DNA of 64,000 bases from Gymnopus androsaceus JB14 (GCA_009733575.1 ML769501.1:62001-126000), one strand, 5' to 3'; positions 1-10,433 are shown, counted from the stretch's first letter. Numbers and translations: made by a program. Notes: generated by a model from the letters alone, not told the origin.

Positions 1-656
1 CAGAAGAAGGAGGCTACCGACCGAAGTGAGCAGTCGACGCAAAAACCTGGTCCAACGCCGATACACACAGGAAGGTACGCTATTGCTTTTTATCGATGGT
101 GTTTAGACACACGTCTGAAGTGGATATGAGCAGCAGGGTTAGCCTCAGCGGGCTGTTGAACTGCCTGGATGGGATCGGTGCAGCTGAAGGACGCATACTC
201 TTCGCTACTACCAACAAGTATACATCTCTCGATTCCGCGTTATGCCGTCCCGGCCGTATGGATCTGCACATCGAGTTCAAGCTTGCTAGCAAATACCAGG
301 CCCGCGAGCTTTTCTACCACTTTTACAGGCCTGTAAAGAGCGCAGTCAACGATTCAGAGAAGGGCTCGAAGGTTGGGGGAACGGTAAACACAACGGAAAA
401 AGCACCATCAGAGAATACCGTGGCAGTTGTAGGTGATGTGCACCAGCATGCTAGGTTCTCAGAAGATGTCATAAAGGCGCTGGCCTCTCAGTTTGCCGAC
501 TTGATTCCCGAACGTCAACTGTCTATGGCCGCCATACAGGGCTTCCTTATGACTTACAAAACTCGTCCATACCTTGCTGTTGAGAAGGTCGCTGGATGGG
601 TAGAGGAGGAGATGTCTAAACCCCATTCTCCGAAGGTGGATGTCACCTCGGGATGA
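1..656 (+). CDS. BCS1-like AAA ATPase, C-terminal part (5' end outside window)
   Basis: This is the 3' end of a gene for a mitochondrial BCS1-like AAA ATPase. BCS1 is an inner-membrane chaperone that translocates the folded Rieske protein into respiratory complex III; fungi carry many BCS1-like paralogues, so the exact role is uncertain. The reading frame is open from base 1 to a GT at 75, continues from an AG ending at 133 (59-nt intron), and stops with TGA at 654-656. Exon 2 opens with SRVSLSGLLNCLDGIGAAEG, followed by the sensor-1 segment ILFATTN and the arginine-finger segment RPGRMD, then FKLASKYQARELF, the usual BCS1 order. The Walker A and B motifs and the transmembrane/BCS1-specific N-terminus lie upstream of the window. 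The C-terminal half is a helical lid ending in a charged tail. The splice restores one uninterrupted frame, so the gene looks intact here. Confidence 0.85.
75..133 (+). other. Intron of the BCS1-like gene
   Basis: A 59-nt GT-AG intron (donor GTACGC, acceptor GAGCAG). Splicing joins ...HTG with SRVSLSG in frame. An ATG at 96 lies inside this intron and is not the true start. Confidence 0.75.
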
Positions 657-902
657 GATTCGGCCTTGTTATATTTTACGTTATACTCTTTGCAAAGTTG
701 TGATGAATGCGGTAGATATATATGTTTTCGTGCTTCTTTATGCTCGTCGTACATATTTTGATCTAATTGTACATATATAATTCACGCCTTGAATGCATTT
801 ACATGGCTCATAGCGGTATATGAAGCTTAAAAGCTGGTGAAATGCTGCATGAGAGTCATAGAAATGAAGAAGGAAGGAGTCCACACACCGGAAAGTAACA
901 AA

Positions 903-1678
903 AATCTGCTCGGCAGATTTTTGGACTGATACACAAACAATTGGTCCATGTTTCAATGACACCGAAAGCCAGACTGAAATGCAGATTTCAGCCAGGTGGA
1001 AACTCTGACTGAAAAGGGATGATTTGGCCCAAGTACAGATGATATGACTCCCAAAAATCTAGAGTTCAGGGAGCTTGATTCACATACTGAATGCAGTATT
1101 TTCTTCTGTACAATAAATATGATTGAAGTTACATGTTTCACTATAGATGAATATGCAGATGTTTACAGAAAAATCAGTCTTGTTAACTATGCTACCGAAA
1201 TACCAGAAATCAGTAAGTAATGCAATACATATGACAGTTGGGCTGAAAAATGGGGTTTCAATATGAATGAAAGGCCACTAGCAGCCTTTCAGTTGTACTG
1301 AAAACCCATTTTTCAGCCCAACTTTCATAGATATTGAATTACTTGCTGATTTATGTCATTTCAGTGGAGTAATTGACAGGATTGATTAAGTATTGATTGA
1401 TTATTGATTATTCATCTGTTCATTCATCCAAAGTAAAATATCTAATTTCAATCATAAGTATTAATTGTACAGATGAAATACTGAAATCAGTACAAGAATC
1501 AGGCCTGAACTGTAGACTTTCAGGAGTCATATCATCTTGAGTGAATGGTTGCACAAATCACCCCTTGTCAAGCAGAGTTTCAGCCTGGCTGAAAACAATT
1601 GTTTTGGTCTGACTTTCAGTCTTATTGAAACATGAACTGATTGTTTCATTATCAGTCTAACAATCTGCTGAGCAGATT
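903..1678. repeat. 776-bp fold-back (long imperfect palindrome)
   Basis: The two halves of this segment are reverse complements of each other almost without a spacer; the centre lies near 1279 (AAAGGC at 1270 pairs with GCCTTT at 1284). The inner 60 bp pair nearly perfectly (1236-1260 with 1300-1325). The outer parts pair with scattered mismatches and indels, out to the small palindromes AATCTGCTCGGCAGATT (903) and AATCTGCTGAGCAGATT (1662). A further direct copy of the left edge (CACACGGGAAAGCTACAAAA) lies at about 1693-1712. No ORF of note is present. It is probably a fold-back or MITE-type element; the hairpin could also be a source of small RNA. Confidence 0.75.
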
Positions 1679-3079
1679 ACGAGTGCAATTTACACACGGG
1701 AAAGCTACAAAATTCTGCTCAGCAGAAAAGTGTAGTGAATAAGCTACTGAAATATCACATGATGCTGATATGTCTTTATAAGCACCTTATAAGCGGATTA
1801 CCAGAGTTTATAATTGCCAATGTCTTGTAAATTCTCAGCCAAATTTTGGCAAGGGGTTCAAATTGTCAAAAAAAAAAGACTGGATTTTGATTTTTTTTTC
1901 TTGCGCCTGGTTGGCGGACCAACCAACTATGTAAATGCTCCTATGCTCATACAGAAGCAAAACCGGAAGTGAAACAGACCCAGAAGGTGATATTTTTGCT
2001 TGCAGAGCACCACTTGACCCCGGAATTTTTTTGTAACAAGTATTTGAGTGTGCCCTGACTCAGATGTATCATACCTGAACCGAAAAAATCTACATAATAT
2101 GTTGTCAAAAAATGAATATGGCTCTATAGGCCAAAAACTATTTTTTTATTTAGTTAAGATGGGCCTGTTACAGTGAAAAACCCAGCTATCTGCACTTGAA
2201 TATGCTCAAAAATCATGATAAACATATGAGAGTAAGCTCCCATAAAAGGAACAGCAGGTTTCCTATATTGCATTGCCTCAGACCATATGTTTTGGATGGG
2301 GGTTTTTAGTGCTTTATGAGAAAAGAGCAGAAATTTCTTTACAGACATGCTGGACACCATCTAAAAAATCTGGAAAATTCAGAATCTGTTTCTCTGACAT
2401 ATATTCAACCATGAACATAAACAGAATCAAGAAAATCTGTCAATATCTGCATTCTGTGTGTCTATTTTTTAATTTTGTTTTGGATCAGGGTTTGCTTCTG
2501 TATATGGTATATAAAGATAAGTGTTGAAACTAGATATGCTTGTGATCACAGTGTTTATCATCTGTCAATCATACATGCAGATATTGTCCAGCTTGACTCC
2601 TTGAAACACCAATCATAGCTGTGCTACATCTGGTAACACTAACAGCATAACAACTTTATATGCTGATTCATTACATTCATTGCTCTAGTTATGCTGTTTG
2701 CTAGTTACACATTTATGATCATAGTGGTGTATCTCAACTGCTTGCATACACAGACTGTCTATACATACACATGTATGCTTACTGATACCATGCCAATTAT
2801 CACATTTGGGGTACTGTATAGTTCATTAGATATTTAGTCTACGATTACAAACACTTTATCTTATCTCATGCCACATGGACTATTACTTATCTGTTTCTTC
2901 TATTTGTCTTTGTATATCTCGGCGCTTACTTAAGCGCGCACTTGGTTAGGCATGTGGCTGTGTTGTTTACTTATGTTTCATTCTTTATAGTTCATTGACA
3001 CATGTATGATCTTGCACAATTGTTTGATCTTTGATCATAGGTCTTGATCATCTGATCATCCTTCAATCACTTTGATCAC
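1679..3079. other. Gene-free AT-rich stretch
   Basis: No coding frame, RNA gene or clear terminal repeat was seen here. The sequence is AT-rich with short homopolymers near 1870-1910 and 2130-2160. Open frames are short and have no recognisable motif. Confidence 0.5.
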
Positions 3080-3800
3080 ACCTCATGCTAGCTAGGATGC
3101 TGCATTTGGTACTGGATACACATGTACAATCACTTATTACTTACAGATGTCAATACTGCTGTACTTCATATTTTTATGTATTGTTGTAGTATGTACAGGG
3201 CATAGGGTTCTGGGTCTAGGGCTTGTACAGTAGTATATATAGTAGTTGTAGCTGTAGCATAGTCCTTAGCTTCAATCTTGTCAATAACTCCTAGTTCTCA
3301 ATACATTCTTCTTCTCCTTTCCTCATCATTCTTGTCTTTGCCTAAGTCAGAAGTCATGATGCCTGGTACCTTGTGTTGTGGGGAACTAGTTGCTGACACC
3401 TACAGTCTCTATTGTTCTACATACTGCTGTCTCACAGACATGCAGGACAACACCAATTCTTTTCTCTCACATCCTATACACTCAGGTTAGTAATATGATC
3501 TCACCATTGGACTTACATGCTGTCCAACAATAAGATTTCATCATAGATGGCTCCTTAAACAATGAGGAAAGAGAAGAAGATAATATTGAGAACTAGGAGG
3601 TATTGATGAGATTGAAGCTAAGGACTAAGCTACAGCTACAACTACTATATATACTAAAGTACAAACCCTAAGCCCATAGCCCTATACCCTGACTGTGTGG
3701 TAACAATGCATGAAACAATGAAAGGCAATAAGTAAATGACAATAAGTAATGATAGGTTGATCATAAAAGTATGGACATGCTAGCATGTGTTATGATTGGA
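3080..3800. repeat. Inverted pair of LTR-like sequences
   Basis: About 3080-3330 and 3555-3800 are reverse complements. The best-matching part holds GTAGTTGTAGCTGTAGC near 3245 and its complement near 3630. The arms include a shared block around CCTTAGCTTCAATCT followed by a pyrimidine-rich tail. A roughly 220-bp core separates them. Arms of this size without coding between them could be two LTR-like copies in opposite orientation or the inverted ends of a DNA element; the exact limits are not clear. Confidence 0.5.
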
Positions 3801-3817
3801 AACAATCATACTCTGAT

Positions 3818-4434
3818 TAGTGATGTGCCGGCTCAGCCTGAAAGCCCCAGGCCGGCCAAAGCCAAGCCAAGCCAAGCTGTGAAAAGCCGGGCCGTGACTT
3901 TTGGCCTGGCCTGAGTTTTTGAAAGCCGTGAGCTGGGGCTTCAGGCGGGCTTTTCAGGATACAATGAGAGGCCATTGGTGCAGCTGTAAACCCCAGTTTA
4001 GACTCCGGTTTTATGCAGATGAACTCAAATTTCAAGCTTGCTCAATCCTTCAGATCATATTTCCCTTGTCTGTGACTTTCCTGATGCAAGTCGGCTATTT
4101 CGTAAGATATTCCCACAGTCTCAATCTCCATTGCATGCTCCCTTTTCTCTTCCTTCCCACTTTATTCACAATCCTATCCTCCTAGGGAAGGTATGTTGTA
4201 GAGTACACTAAATACCATGCTAAATACAGCTCATATGACAAAAAAATTATACTCTGTTTCTCTATCCGGAAAATGTGTACAGCCACCTGCAAAGCCCCGG
4301 CTTAGGCCAAAGCCAAGCCGGGCCAAGCCAGAGCTGTGGAGGTAGGGCCTGGCTTCACTTTTGGAAAGCCAAAGCCCTGGCCCACCAGGCCAAAGCTGGG
4401 GCTCGTAGGCCAAAGCCGGGCTGGCACATCACTA
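3818..4434. mobile_element. hAT-type MITE (617 bp)
   Basis: The element starts TAGTGATGTGCCGGC and ends with the matching inverted end GGCACATCACTA. It is flanked by a perfect 8-bp target duplication ACTCTGAT (3810-3817 and 4435-4442). The 8-bp duplication and the TAGTG-type end are hallmarks of hAT elements. The subterminal regions are GC-rich and filled with short AAAGCC/GGCTTT repeats, probably transposase-binding sites; the middle is AT-rich. No transposase is encoded, so it depends on another hAT copy. Confidence 0.85.
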
Positions 4435-4442
4435 ACTCTGAT

Positions 4443-4870
4443 TGACAGAACCTAATTAGTATAGCCACACATCTAAACACTCACAGACCCCAGTTCTGTT
4501 ATTTTGCCAACCCGCCTACTGGTCTCTTGTCTCTTGTCTTTCTTATGTCTCTTTTCTGACTCCAACAACCTGTACAATGTCCATAACATTCTGAATTGAC
4601 ACTTTGATGTCCATCTCAATACAATAGATTGTTCCTATCAGTCTTGTTTACAGTGATCAAGGCCTTGATTGCCCAACATATTTATTACTAAATCCATTTA
4701 CTCATACTCAACACCTAAGGCTGCGTAACAATTGGTCTGCCCACGGCAATACACCCTTGTCAATGTCTATTCATTAATAGACTTTCAATATATATTATTA
4801 TTGGATCACTATAGTATCAACTATAGTGCCATAGTTGTGAACAAGTATGGTTCTACCATAATGTCCCTGT
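4443..4870. other. Gene-free spacer
   Basis: About 430 bp without recognisable coding sequence or terminal repeats. Copia-like homology starts abruptly at its right-hand edge. Confidence 0.45.
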
Positions 4871-5685
4871 AGAGAAAGAAGTGTTATCAAAGGTGCATCT
4901 CAACCTGACTGGACCCATGCATACCATGGCAAGGGGGGGTTTCTACTATTCCCTCCCAATGGTCAATGACTGCTTGTCATTTAACAAGGATTACTACATG
5001 GTGAATAAAGAGGCGGACATGACTTTGGCATGCATGGATTCTTACTGAGCTATGGCAGAGAGACAGATGGGGAAGAAGTTGAAGTGCGTTAGGATCAATG
5101 GAGGAAAGGAATTCATAAACAAGAAATGGACAAAGTGGCGGATGGGCTGGGTATAAAAATCAAGCATACCCAGCATATCTGTCAGCTGCAAATGGGGTGG
5201 CAGAAAGAAAGCATGCCATCACCTTTGCTAAAGTTAGTGTTAACCTGGATGACTGTGGACTACCTCCGTTTTTGCAGGCTATAGCTGCAGCCTATGTTGT
5301 TTATACAGAGAACCTTCTCCCTTTTTCACATAATGGATTTTGTATACCTGCCAAGGTCTTCCTAGGTATTCATCAAGATATCTCCCATTGGAGACCATTT
5401 GGGATGCAAGGATGGGCAACAATTGTCAACGGAACACCTGGGAAGTTGGATAGTGGTGTGGTTGAAGGGAAAATGGTTGGGTATGGCGAGAGAGGAGTTT
5501 ACCTACTCTATATGCTATCTGGGAAGATCATAATGAGTCAAGACATTGTTTTCAAAGAAGGCTGCCCTAGTTGTATGCTGTCACCAGGTGGAGGGGAGGA
5601 ATATGAGGACAAAAGTATTGACTTACCTCCTGATGCCACCAACACCACAGACACCACGGTAAACATTGGAGATCAAGACCTCAAT
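4871..5685 (+). pseudogene. Copia integrase fragment (decayed)
   Basis: Degenerate coding sequence matching the integrase and post-integrase region of the copia element at 34467-41996. Recognisable pieces in order are the start of the core (HLNLTGPMHT-like, GGFYYSLPMVND), then RINGGKEFINKKW, then NGVAERKHAITFAKV with the catalytic glutamate, and the GYGERGVYLLY segment. The first part is broken by in-frame stops and indels (for example TGA near 5046). The last 167 codons (5197 onward) are open up to TGA at 5698. GAG, protease, RT and both LTRs are missing. Homology stops near 5660-5685, where a hAT piece begins, and a further piece of the same copia lies at 6590-6835. Confidence 0.75.
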
Positions 5686-5717
5686 GGAGTTTTCGGATGA
5701 TTGAGGTCTTGATCTCC
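5668..5717. repeat. Perfect 18-bp inverted repeat at an element junction
   Basis: GGAGATCAAGACCTCAAT (5668-5685) and its exact reverse complement (5700-5717) are separated by 14 bases; weaker pairing extends several bases outward on both sides. The repeat sits where copia sequence meets the truncated hAT copy. It probably marks a fold-back repair event rather than a functional terminator. Confidence 0.7.
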
Positions 5718-6538
5718 GATATTTCCTATTCCACGGTCAGTATTTATTCACTTTGCCAATGTCAAACCATGTTACTGACCTGTTGACCCTTTATCTTGTG
5801 TTTTCAGACCTTGCTTCCTTTTCTCACCGCAATTTGTGCAGGAATACACAAGATACTTGGTGGTTCCATCATTGGCAAATTCAATTTTGGGGTTGGCTCC
5901 AAATAATGCGTATATGGGTGCTTTTCGTTTCTTTAAATCTTTCCCTGATACAAAGTGAGTATTTTCTTTGTTGCAGGTCAGTCAACACTGACTAATTTTA
6001 TTAATTGCCTCTTCTCTTTTAGCCTTCTCCGCCTTGGTTGTATCAACAATTGCATCGTCACTGCCATTGCCATCTTGATCTGTGTTGTTGTTATCTGGCT
6101 CCTTGTTGCTGTCTAAAGTTTGATTAGGGATTGTCAATAGTAGCCTAACCTTGTTCAATGTACTTCACTAACTGCTGATCACAATATTGTTTCACTTCTT
6201 TTTTTGAGGTTTTTGAGGGTTTTGTACTTTTGTTAGCCTGGTTGGCGCTTGTGCCACTGTTTTTTGGTCTTAAGAAATTCATGGTGAGTGCAAACGAGCT
6301 TGCAAAACGCCAAATGTTTGATAAAGCCAAACAAATAACTTTAAACTCAATCAAATAATCCATTTACACTACATAGTTGCAAAAGTTGCCATAAATGAAG
6401 GATGAGTAGGTGAAGGCGCTTGCCCAGCGCTTGAAAGTTGTTGGGTATGCCGGGTGTCCAACCCTGAGCCAACCCGGCCTGGGAATGGCACCTGACCCAG
6501 AACCCGGCCAAACCCAGCATACCCGTGCCACACACTTA
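5718..6538 (-). mobile_element. hAT transposon, 5' half only (BED-type N-terminus)
   Basis: Minus-strand piece of a hAT transposon. Its 5' end is TAAGTGTGTGGCACGGG (plus-strand end at 6538), followed inward by GC-rich CCCGG repeats. The gene starts at ATG 6282-6280 (MNFLRPKNSG, Lys/Ser-rich). Proposed exons are 6282-6150, 6112-5993, 5944-5780 and 5725 onward; the three splices keep one frame. Exon 3 encodes RKAPIYALFGANPKIEF, then CTNCG and KGSTGN, which resembles the zinc-finger (BED-like) N-terminus of Agaricomycete hAT transposases. The catalytic RNase-H-like domain and the 3' end are missing, cut at the 18-bp inverted repeat. The first intron (37 nt) is short for the window. Family assignment is moderate: it rests on the end sequence and the motif spacing. 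Confidence 0.55.
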
Positions 6539-6589
6539 CTCTGTCTTCCAATCAAATCCTTGGTGACCCTGAGCCAGCCCCTCAACATA

Positions 6590-6835
6590 CTCTAACCACA
6601 CTTATTCCAGATCACAACATCCCTGTTTGTAATTCTGCCCGTCACCAAAACCCAGCATCTGAGACAGCTCAGCAACCTCAAGCCAGCCTGGCATCCCTAG
6701 TCAAAAAATTCAATGAAATATCATTTGAATCCAACTCCGCTCTTACCGCATTAGGTATTCCCCCTGTTCCCAAAAGCTATGCCAAAGCGATGGAAGACCC
6801 AGATCGTGTACTGCATTGAAAACTTTGAGCCAATT
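6590..6835 (+). pseudogene. Copia inter-domain fragment (integrase-RT linker)
   Basis: A short frame containing NSALTALGIPPVPKSYAKAM, nearly the same as NTALTAIGIPPVPKSYVRAM of the copia at 34467-41996, where it precedes reverse transcriptase. It stops at TGA just after EDPDRVLH. It continues the copia fragment of 4871-5685 on the other side of the hAT piece, so the hAT insertion split one copia copy. Confidence 0.7.
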
Positions 6836-6879
6836 TTCTTAGCTGATAGGGCTATGGAATGGCTTCATTTGATATCTCT

Positions 6880-7555
6880 AGGGTGCTCAAACTTTGGAAA
6901 ACTCCACAGCTCTCCACAGCACTCATAGCAATCATACAGCCTATAGCAAGGTCTCCCTCTGTAGAGAGCTATAGAGTGCTACTTAGCACTATGGATTGCT
7001 ATGGAATACTATAGATGCCACAAGAATGTTAGCTGCCAGGATCTAGTCAATTGCTAAATAGATAATCTGGTATCAGAGATATCAAAAGGAAGTTGAAGTT
7101 GAGTTGGACTTACAATATGTGCTCTGAATGCCCATAAGAATACCCAAAAAATTAAAATGATTGGGAAGGAAGGAAGGAAGGACAATTTGAATTTTGATGG
7201 ATCTGCACCAATTTTTATAGTGCTGGCAGGAGTACATTTCCTTGGTGGCAAAATTCTTATTCTCCTCCCTTGAAGGTTTCCCTCTTGAATTTCCCTCTTG
7301 GATTTCACCTTCATTAACTACATAGTTATGGGACTATTTCATGGTTACCTACACTAATGTCTTCTGACACATACAACCAAAAAGAAAAAAGAAAAAAAGA
7401 GAATGACAGCTGTCAAACAGTTGACAGTTGGTTCAAATGCTCAATGATCCCACAGGAGCTCATAGGAACCCATAGCACTTCAGTTTTATGTAGAGAACTA
7501 TGGTTGCTATGAGTTGCTATAACTTCCACAATACCTGGGTTTTAGCTACATAAAT
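6880..7555. mobile_element. Decayed MITE of the Plavaka-end family
   Basis: The left part (about 6900-6980) has the CACAGCACTCATAGCAA...AAGGTCTCC pattern and the right part (about 7400-7555) has GACAGCTGTCAAA, GATCCCA and CATAGCACTT blocks ending in ACCTGGGTTTTAGCT. These blocks occur in the same order in the elements at 23084-23723 and 22192-22856. The CATCAG termini are mutated beyond exact recognition. It includes a (GGAA)n tract near 7166-7182. No coding capacity. Confidence 0.5.
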
Positions 7556-7610
7556 CTATGGAGTAAAGTCTTTTTCCCTTGTATGTTGGGTGTAAAGGCT
7601 TAATACAAAA

Positions 7611-7880
7611 TACTGTGCCATTTTGATCGATTCAGCAGGCCCTTGTGACCGTGACTGACCTGACAAAATTTTGGTTTTGGCACTACGCGGCTCTGCCGCG
7701 TGACCCTAGCAAATTTTCGGCATTTTAGACCCAAAATTTGTGTTTTTTGAGGTAATTTTGGGTGTGTCATGCCAAAAAAATTAGGCACTTCCTAAATGTG
7801 ACCTGCGACCTAGTCTCATTTTGGCACGTCAGAAGGCCTCCGTGACCCGTGACTGCCGAATGGATTGAAATGGTACAGTA
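7611..7880. mobile_element. TACTGT-end MITE, copy 1 (270 bp)
   Basis: Ends TACTGTGCCATTTTGATC at the left and the inverted counterpart GGTACAGTA at the right (GATTGAAATGGTACAGTA). The next inner block (GTGACCGTGACTG / GTGACCCGTGACTG region) is also shared in inverted order. No ORF. Related ends occur at 8876-9256 and 15064-15216. Confidence 0.65.
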
Positions 7881-8636
7881 TATGAATAATTGGTGTAATA
7901 TCACATTGAATGAAGTCATCCTTTAGTGTTCCAGGAACTGGGTTCAGAACCATCCTGTCCTAATATAGGTATGTGGGTGCCAGTTTATTCTTGACATTCT
8001 AGAACTGTCAGGTTTTCTATGTTTTTAGCTCTCAAACAGGAACAGGGGAGCTCATCATAATGAGGCAAGGGACTCATTTAGAGAGCTCATAAGTAATGAG
8101 ATGTCCCATTAGAGTGAGATATTTAGAGGGAGACAAGGAAGATGAGCTTGTCATGACACAGTACAACTTTTCCATTTCCAATCACCCCTATTCATCACAT
8201 GACCATATTTGTTACTCATCATCAGCTGGACAGAATTTCGGAACATCGATCCCTTTATCTCCCTAGTTCTCATGGTGCTCACATGGTACTATTGTTTTCA
8301 TTTCTATTCCATTGATTCTTATTGTTAACATACTAAATGGACTCTTCAACTTCTTCTTGCTCCTGTCACATACTTATTGTTACACTCACCTAGTCCTTTC
8401 TTGCACTATTGTCTTTCTCCCTATTACTATTTTCTTTATTGTTCTTTTACTCTTATTTTTACAAACAGTACTTATAGGAATCTCAACCTCTTGGTCATTG
8501 GGGACTAGGTTCATATCCTGTATTCTGTACTCAGACAATAACTAACTTGGTCATTGGGGACTAGCTTGCCACCTTGAATATTGTAATTGGCCCTAGGCTG
8601 TGCCATTGCTCTGTGTCTGAGATCACTATTTCTAGA
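7881..8636. other. Gene-free stretch with a short direct repeat
   Basis: No gene was recognised. CTTGGTCATTGGGGACTA occurs twice (about 8489 and 8546) as a direct repeat 57 bp apart. A 77-codon open frame at 8312-8545 is pyrimidine-rich and hydrophobic by composition and is not supported as a gene. Confidence 0.45.
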
Positions 8637-9528
8637 GTTTTAAGGTCCGATTCAATGAACTGCAAATAAACCACGAATTGCATTGAATTGCACTGGAAAA
8701 TGCACTGCTAAATGTTGCACTGATGCACAGTTTAAATCAGTACCAGTTCATGGTGCATTCAATTTTTGGAAATCACTTAAACTGCCTTGCATCAGTTCAA
8801 ATTTGTGTAAATTAATACTAATACAAATGGAGCTTTGGGCACTCTTATTATGTTGACATTACATTTCCAATGGTATACTGTACTCTTCCGACCAAGTGTT
8901 CACGGGGTGTGACAAGTGACCTACCCTGTTCAGAGTTCTAAGTGTTCACAGATCACAGAGACCTGTGACCAAGCTGTGAACTGTTCACTGGGAGTGGATT
9001 CTGGTGGATTATCTGTACTTATTTCACAATATGATCCTCATTTTACCTTATTTGAAACTATTTCTGGCTTGTTTATATGTACACTGAGGAAATTTTAAGT
9101 TTTTTAAAAGTATTTTTTGAACTTTTTCAAGAATTTTTTTTTGTTTTGGTTGTCACAGTGTTCACAGTCCCAAGTGACCAGTGACACCCTTCTGTGAAAT
9201 GTTCATTTTGGGCTGATGTGACACGTGACTGAACACTTGGTCGCAAGAGTACAGTATACATGATGAATAGGATATTTACCAACTGAGTTGGCATTATTAT
9301 GTTGAGGTACACTATCTTTAGACATAAAGATGACCAGTTCAAGCCAGTTTAAATTGTGAATTGCATTGAATTGCACTGAAAAACTGCACTGCTAAAGGTT
9401 GCACTGATGCACCATTTAAACCAGTGCCAGTTTATAGTTCATCCAGGTTTCAAAAAATTTTGCACTGGTGCAATTCATGATTCATTGAAAATTTAGCAAA
9501 TAAACTGGATTGAATTGGACCTTAAAAC
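8637..9528. mobile_element. AAGGTCC-end MITE, interrupted by another MITE
   Basis: The ends are inverted: GTTTTAAGGTCCGATTCAA at the left and TTGAATTGGACCTTAAAAC at the right. A block of about 80 bp (GAATTGCATTGAATTGCACT...) recurs in direct orientation at 8678 and 9355, so the element carries internal direct repeats as well as inverted ends. The insertion at 8876-9256 splits it. No transposase. Confidence 0.65.
8876..9256. mobile_element. TACTGT-end MITE, nested copy (381 bp)
   Basis: Terminal inverted repeats TACTGTACTCTTCCGACCAA and its complement TTGGTCGCAAGAGTACAGTA, flanked on both sides by TA (8874-8875, 9257-9258). It lies inside the element at 8637-9528. A TA duplication would fit a Tc1/mariner-type mechanism. 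The interior has CACAGT/GTGACC repeats in inverted order; no transposase. Confidence 0.7.
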
Positions 9529-9832
9529 CCTAACTATTTCCTTTTAGCAATTGGTGCTTGTACCGCCCCTCTTCAATGCGAGGCTCTTGCTCATTGCATC
9601 TGTGCTTAGTCATTGACTCCCATCTGGTCTCATCGTGACAGAGCTATGTACAAATGACCGTAAAATACGATTACAATGGGCTTGCACTTCCAGTGAAAAT
9701 GTGGTGTGGCGGCAAGGGACTTGTTGAAAAGAATTATCTTAATTTGGTGCTTGGCAAGTTCCGCAAGTGCAGGAAAAAATACGCTCCTCCATATTGCAGA
9801 CTCGACATCATAAGAAAAAAACCACAATTAAA

Positions 9833-10433
9833 TCAACAGAGACCATCATCATGCTCTTCCAACATTGCAACCTCAGATCGTTCCCATCTTAATAGCTGTC
9901 TCTTCTAAAATCGATGCAATTCAGCATTGAACAATTTGGCATTGAAAGAAGAAATTAACAACTCACCGTATGTTTGGTGAATTTACTGTTGAGGAACATC
10001 TTCAGATCTTTAGCAGTATCTCCTCCTTTAGGATGAAGCGAGATGTGACCATTGCTCCCAGCGGTTCCAACAGATACAGGACCAGTAGCGAACTCAGTAG
10101 AATCTGCTGTCCAAATGCATTTGTCTTTGACATTTCGGAGATTCTCCTTGAGCGCTGCCAAGCTATTAAAAACTGATAGCTAGAATAAAATCAAAATGAG
10201 TCAATTTCTGCACAACCAGCAATGAGAGGAATTGAATGTGTCCTTACACCAAATTCATTGGATGCTGGTATAATCTCATCATCAGGCACATCACCATCTT
10301 CATGACTAACCCAATCTGTCTTTCGCATCTTGCTAACAGCATTACTTCCATTTCCTTTACGAAAGAGGGTAGCGGCAGTGACCGCATAGTAAAAAGAGGC
10401 AAATAGTATAGTGAGGACAGTGATAGCTTTCAT
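9833..10433 (-). CDS. Predicted small secreted protein, 156 aa, three exons
   Basis: Minus-strand gene reconstructed from splice sites. Exons are 10433-10248, 10179-9967 and 9904-9833; introns are 68 and 62 nt, both GT-AG and both in phase 0, giving a 156-residue protein ending in TGA. The start at 10433 was chosen because it begins a signal-peptide-like stretch (MKAITVLTILFASFYYAVTA); an in-frame upstream Met (10496) would bury it. The mature part is hydrophilic with VFNSLAALKENLRNVKDK, a central Gly/Ser/Thr-rich stretch, two cysteines, and Lys-Arg right after the last splice that could be a Kex2-type site. No family was recognised. Size, signal peptide and intron structure fit a fungal small secreted protein; whether it is an effector is speculation. 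Confidence 0.65.

Noticed and set aside
3817..4413. Short ORFs with repeated Lys-Pro and Gly-Pro content on both strands
   Set aside because: They are read through the GC-rich subterminal repeats of the hAT MITE.
5668..5717. A transcription terminator hairpin
   Set aside because: Rho-independent terminators do not apply in a fungal genome, and the hairpin lies at a transposon breakpoint.
9654..9908. 84-codon plus-strand ORF with several cysteines
   Set aside because: It is antisense to the third exon and 3' flank of the minus-strand secreted-protein gene, which has consistent splice sites and a signal peptide.
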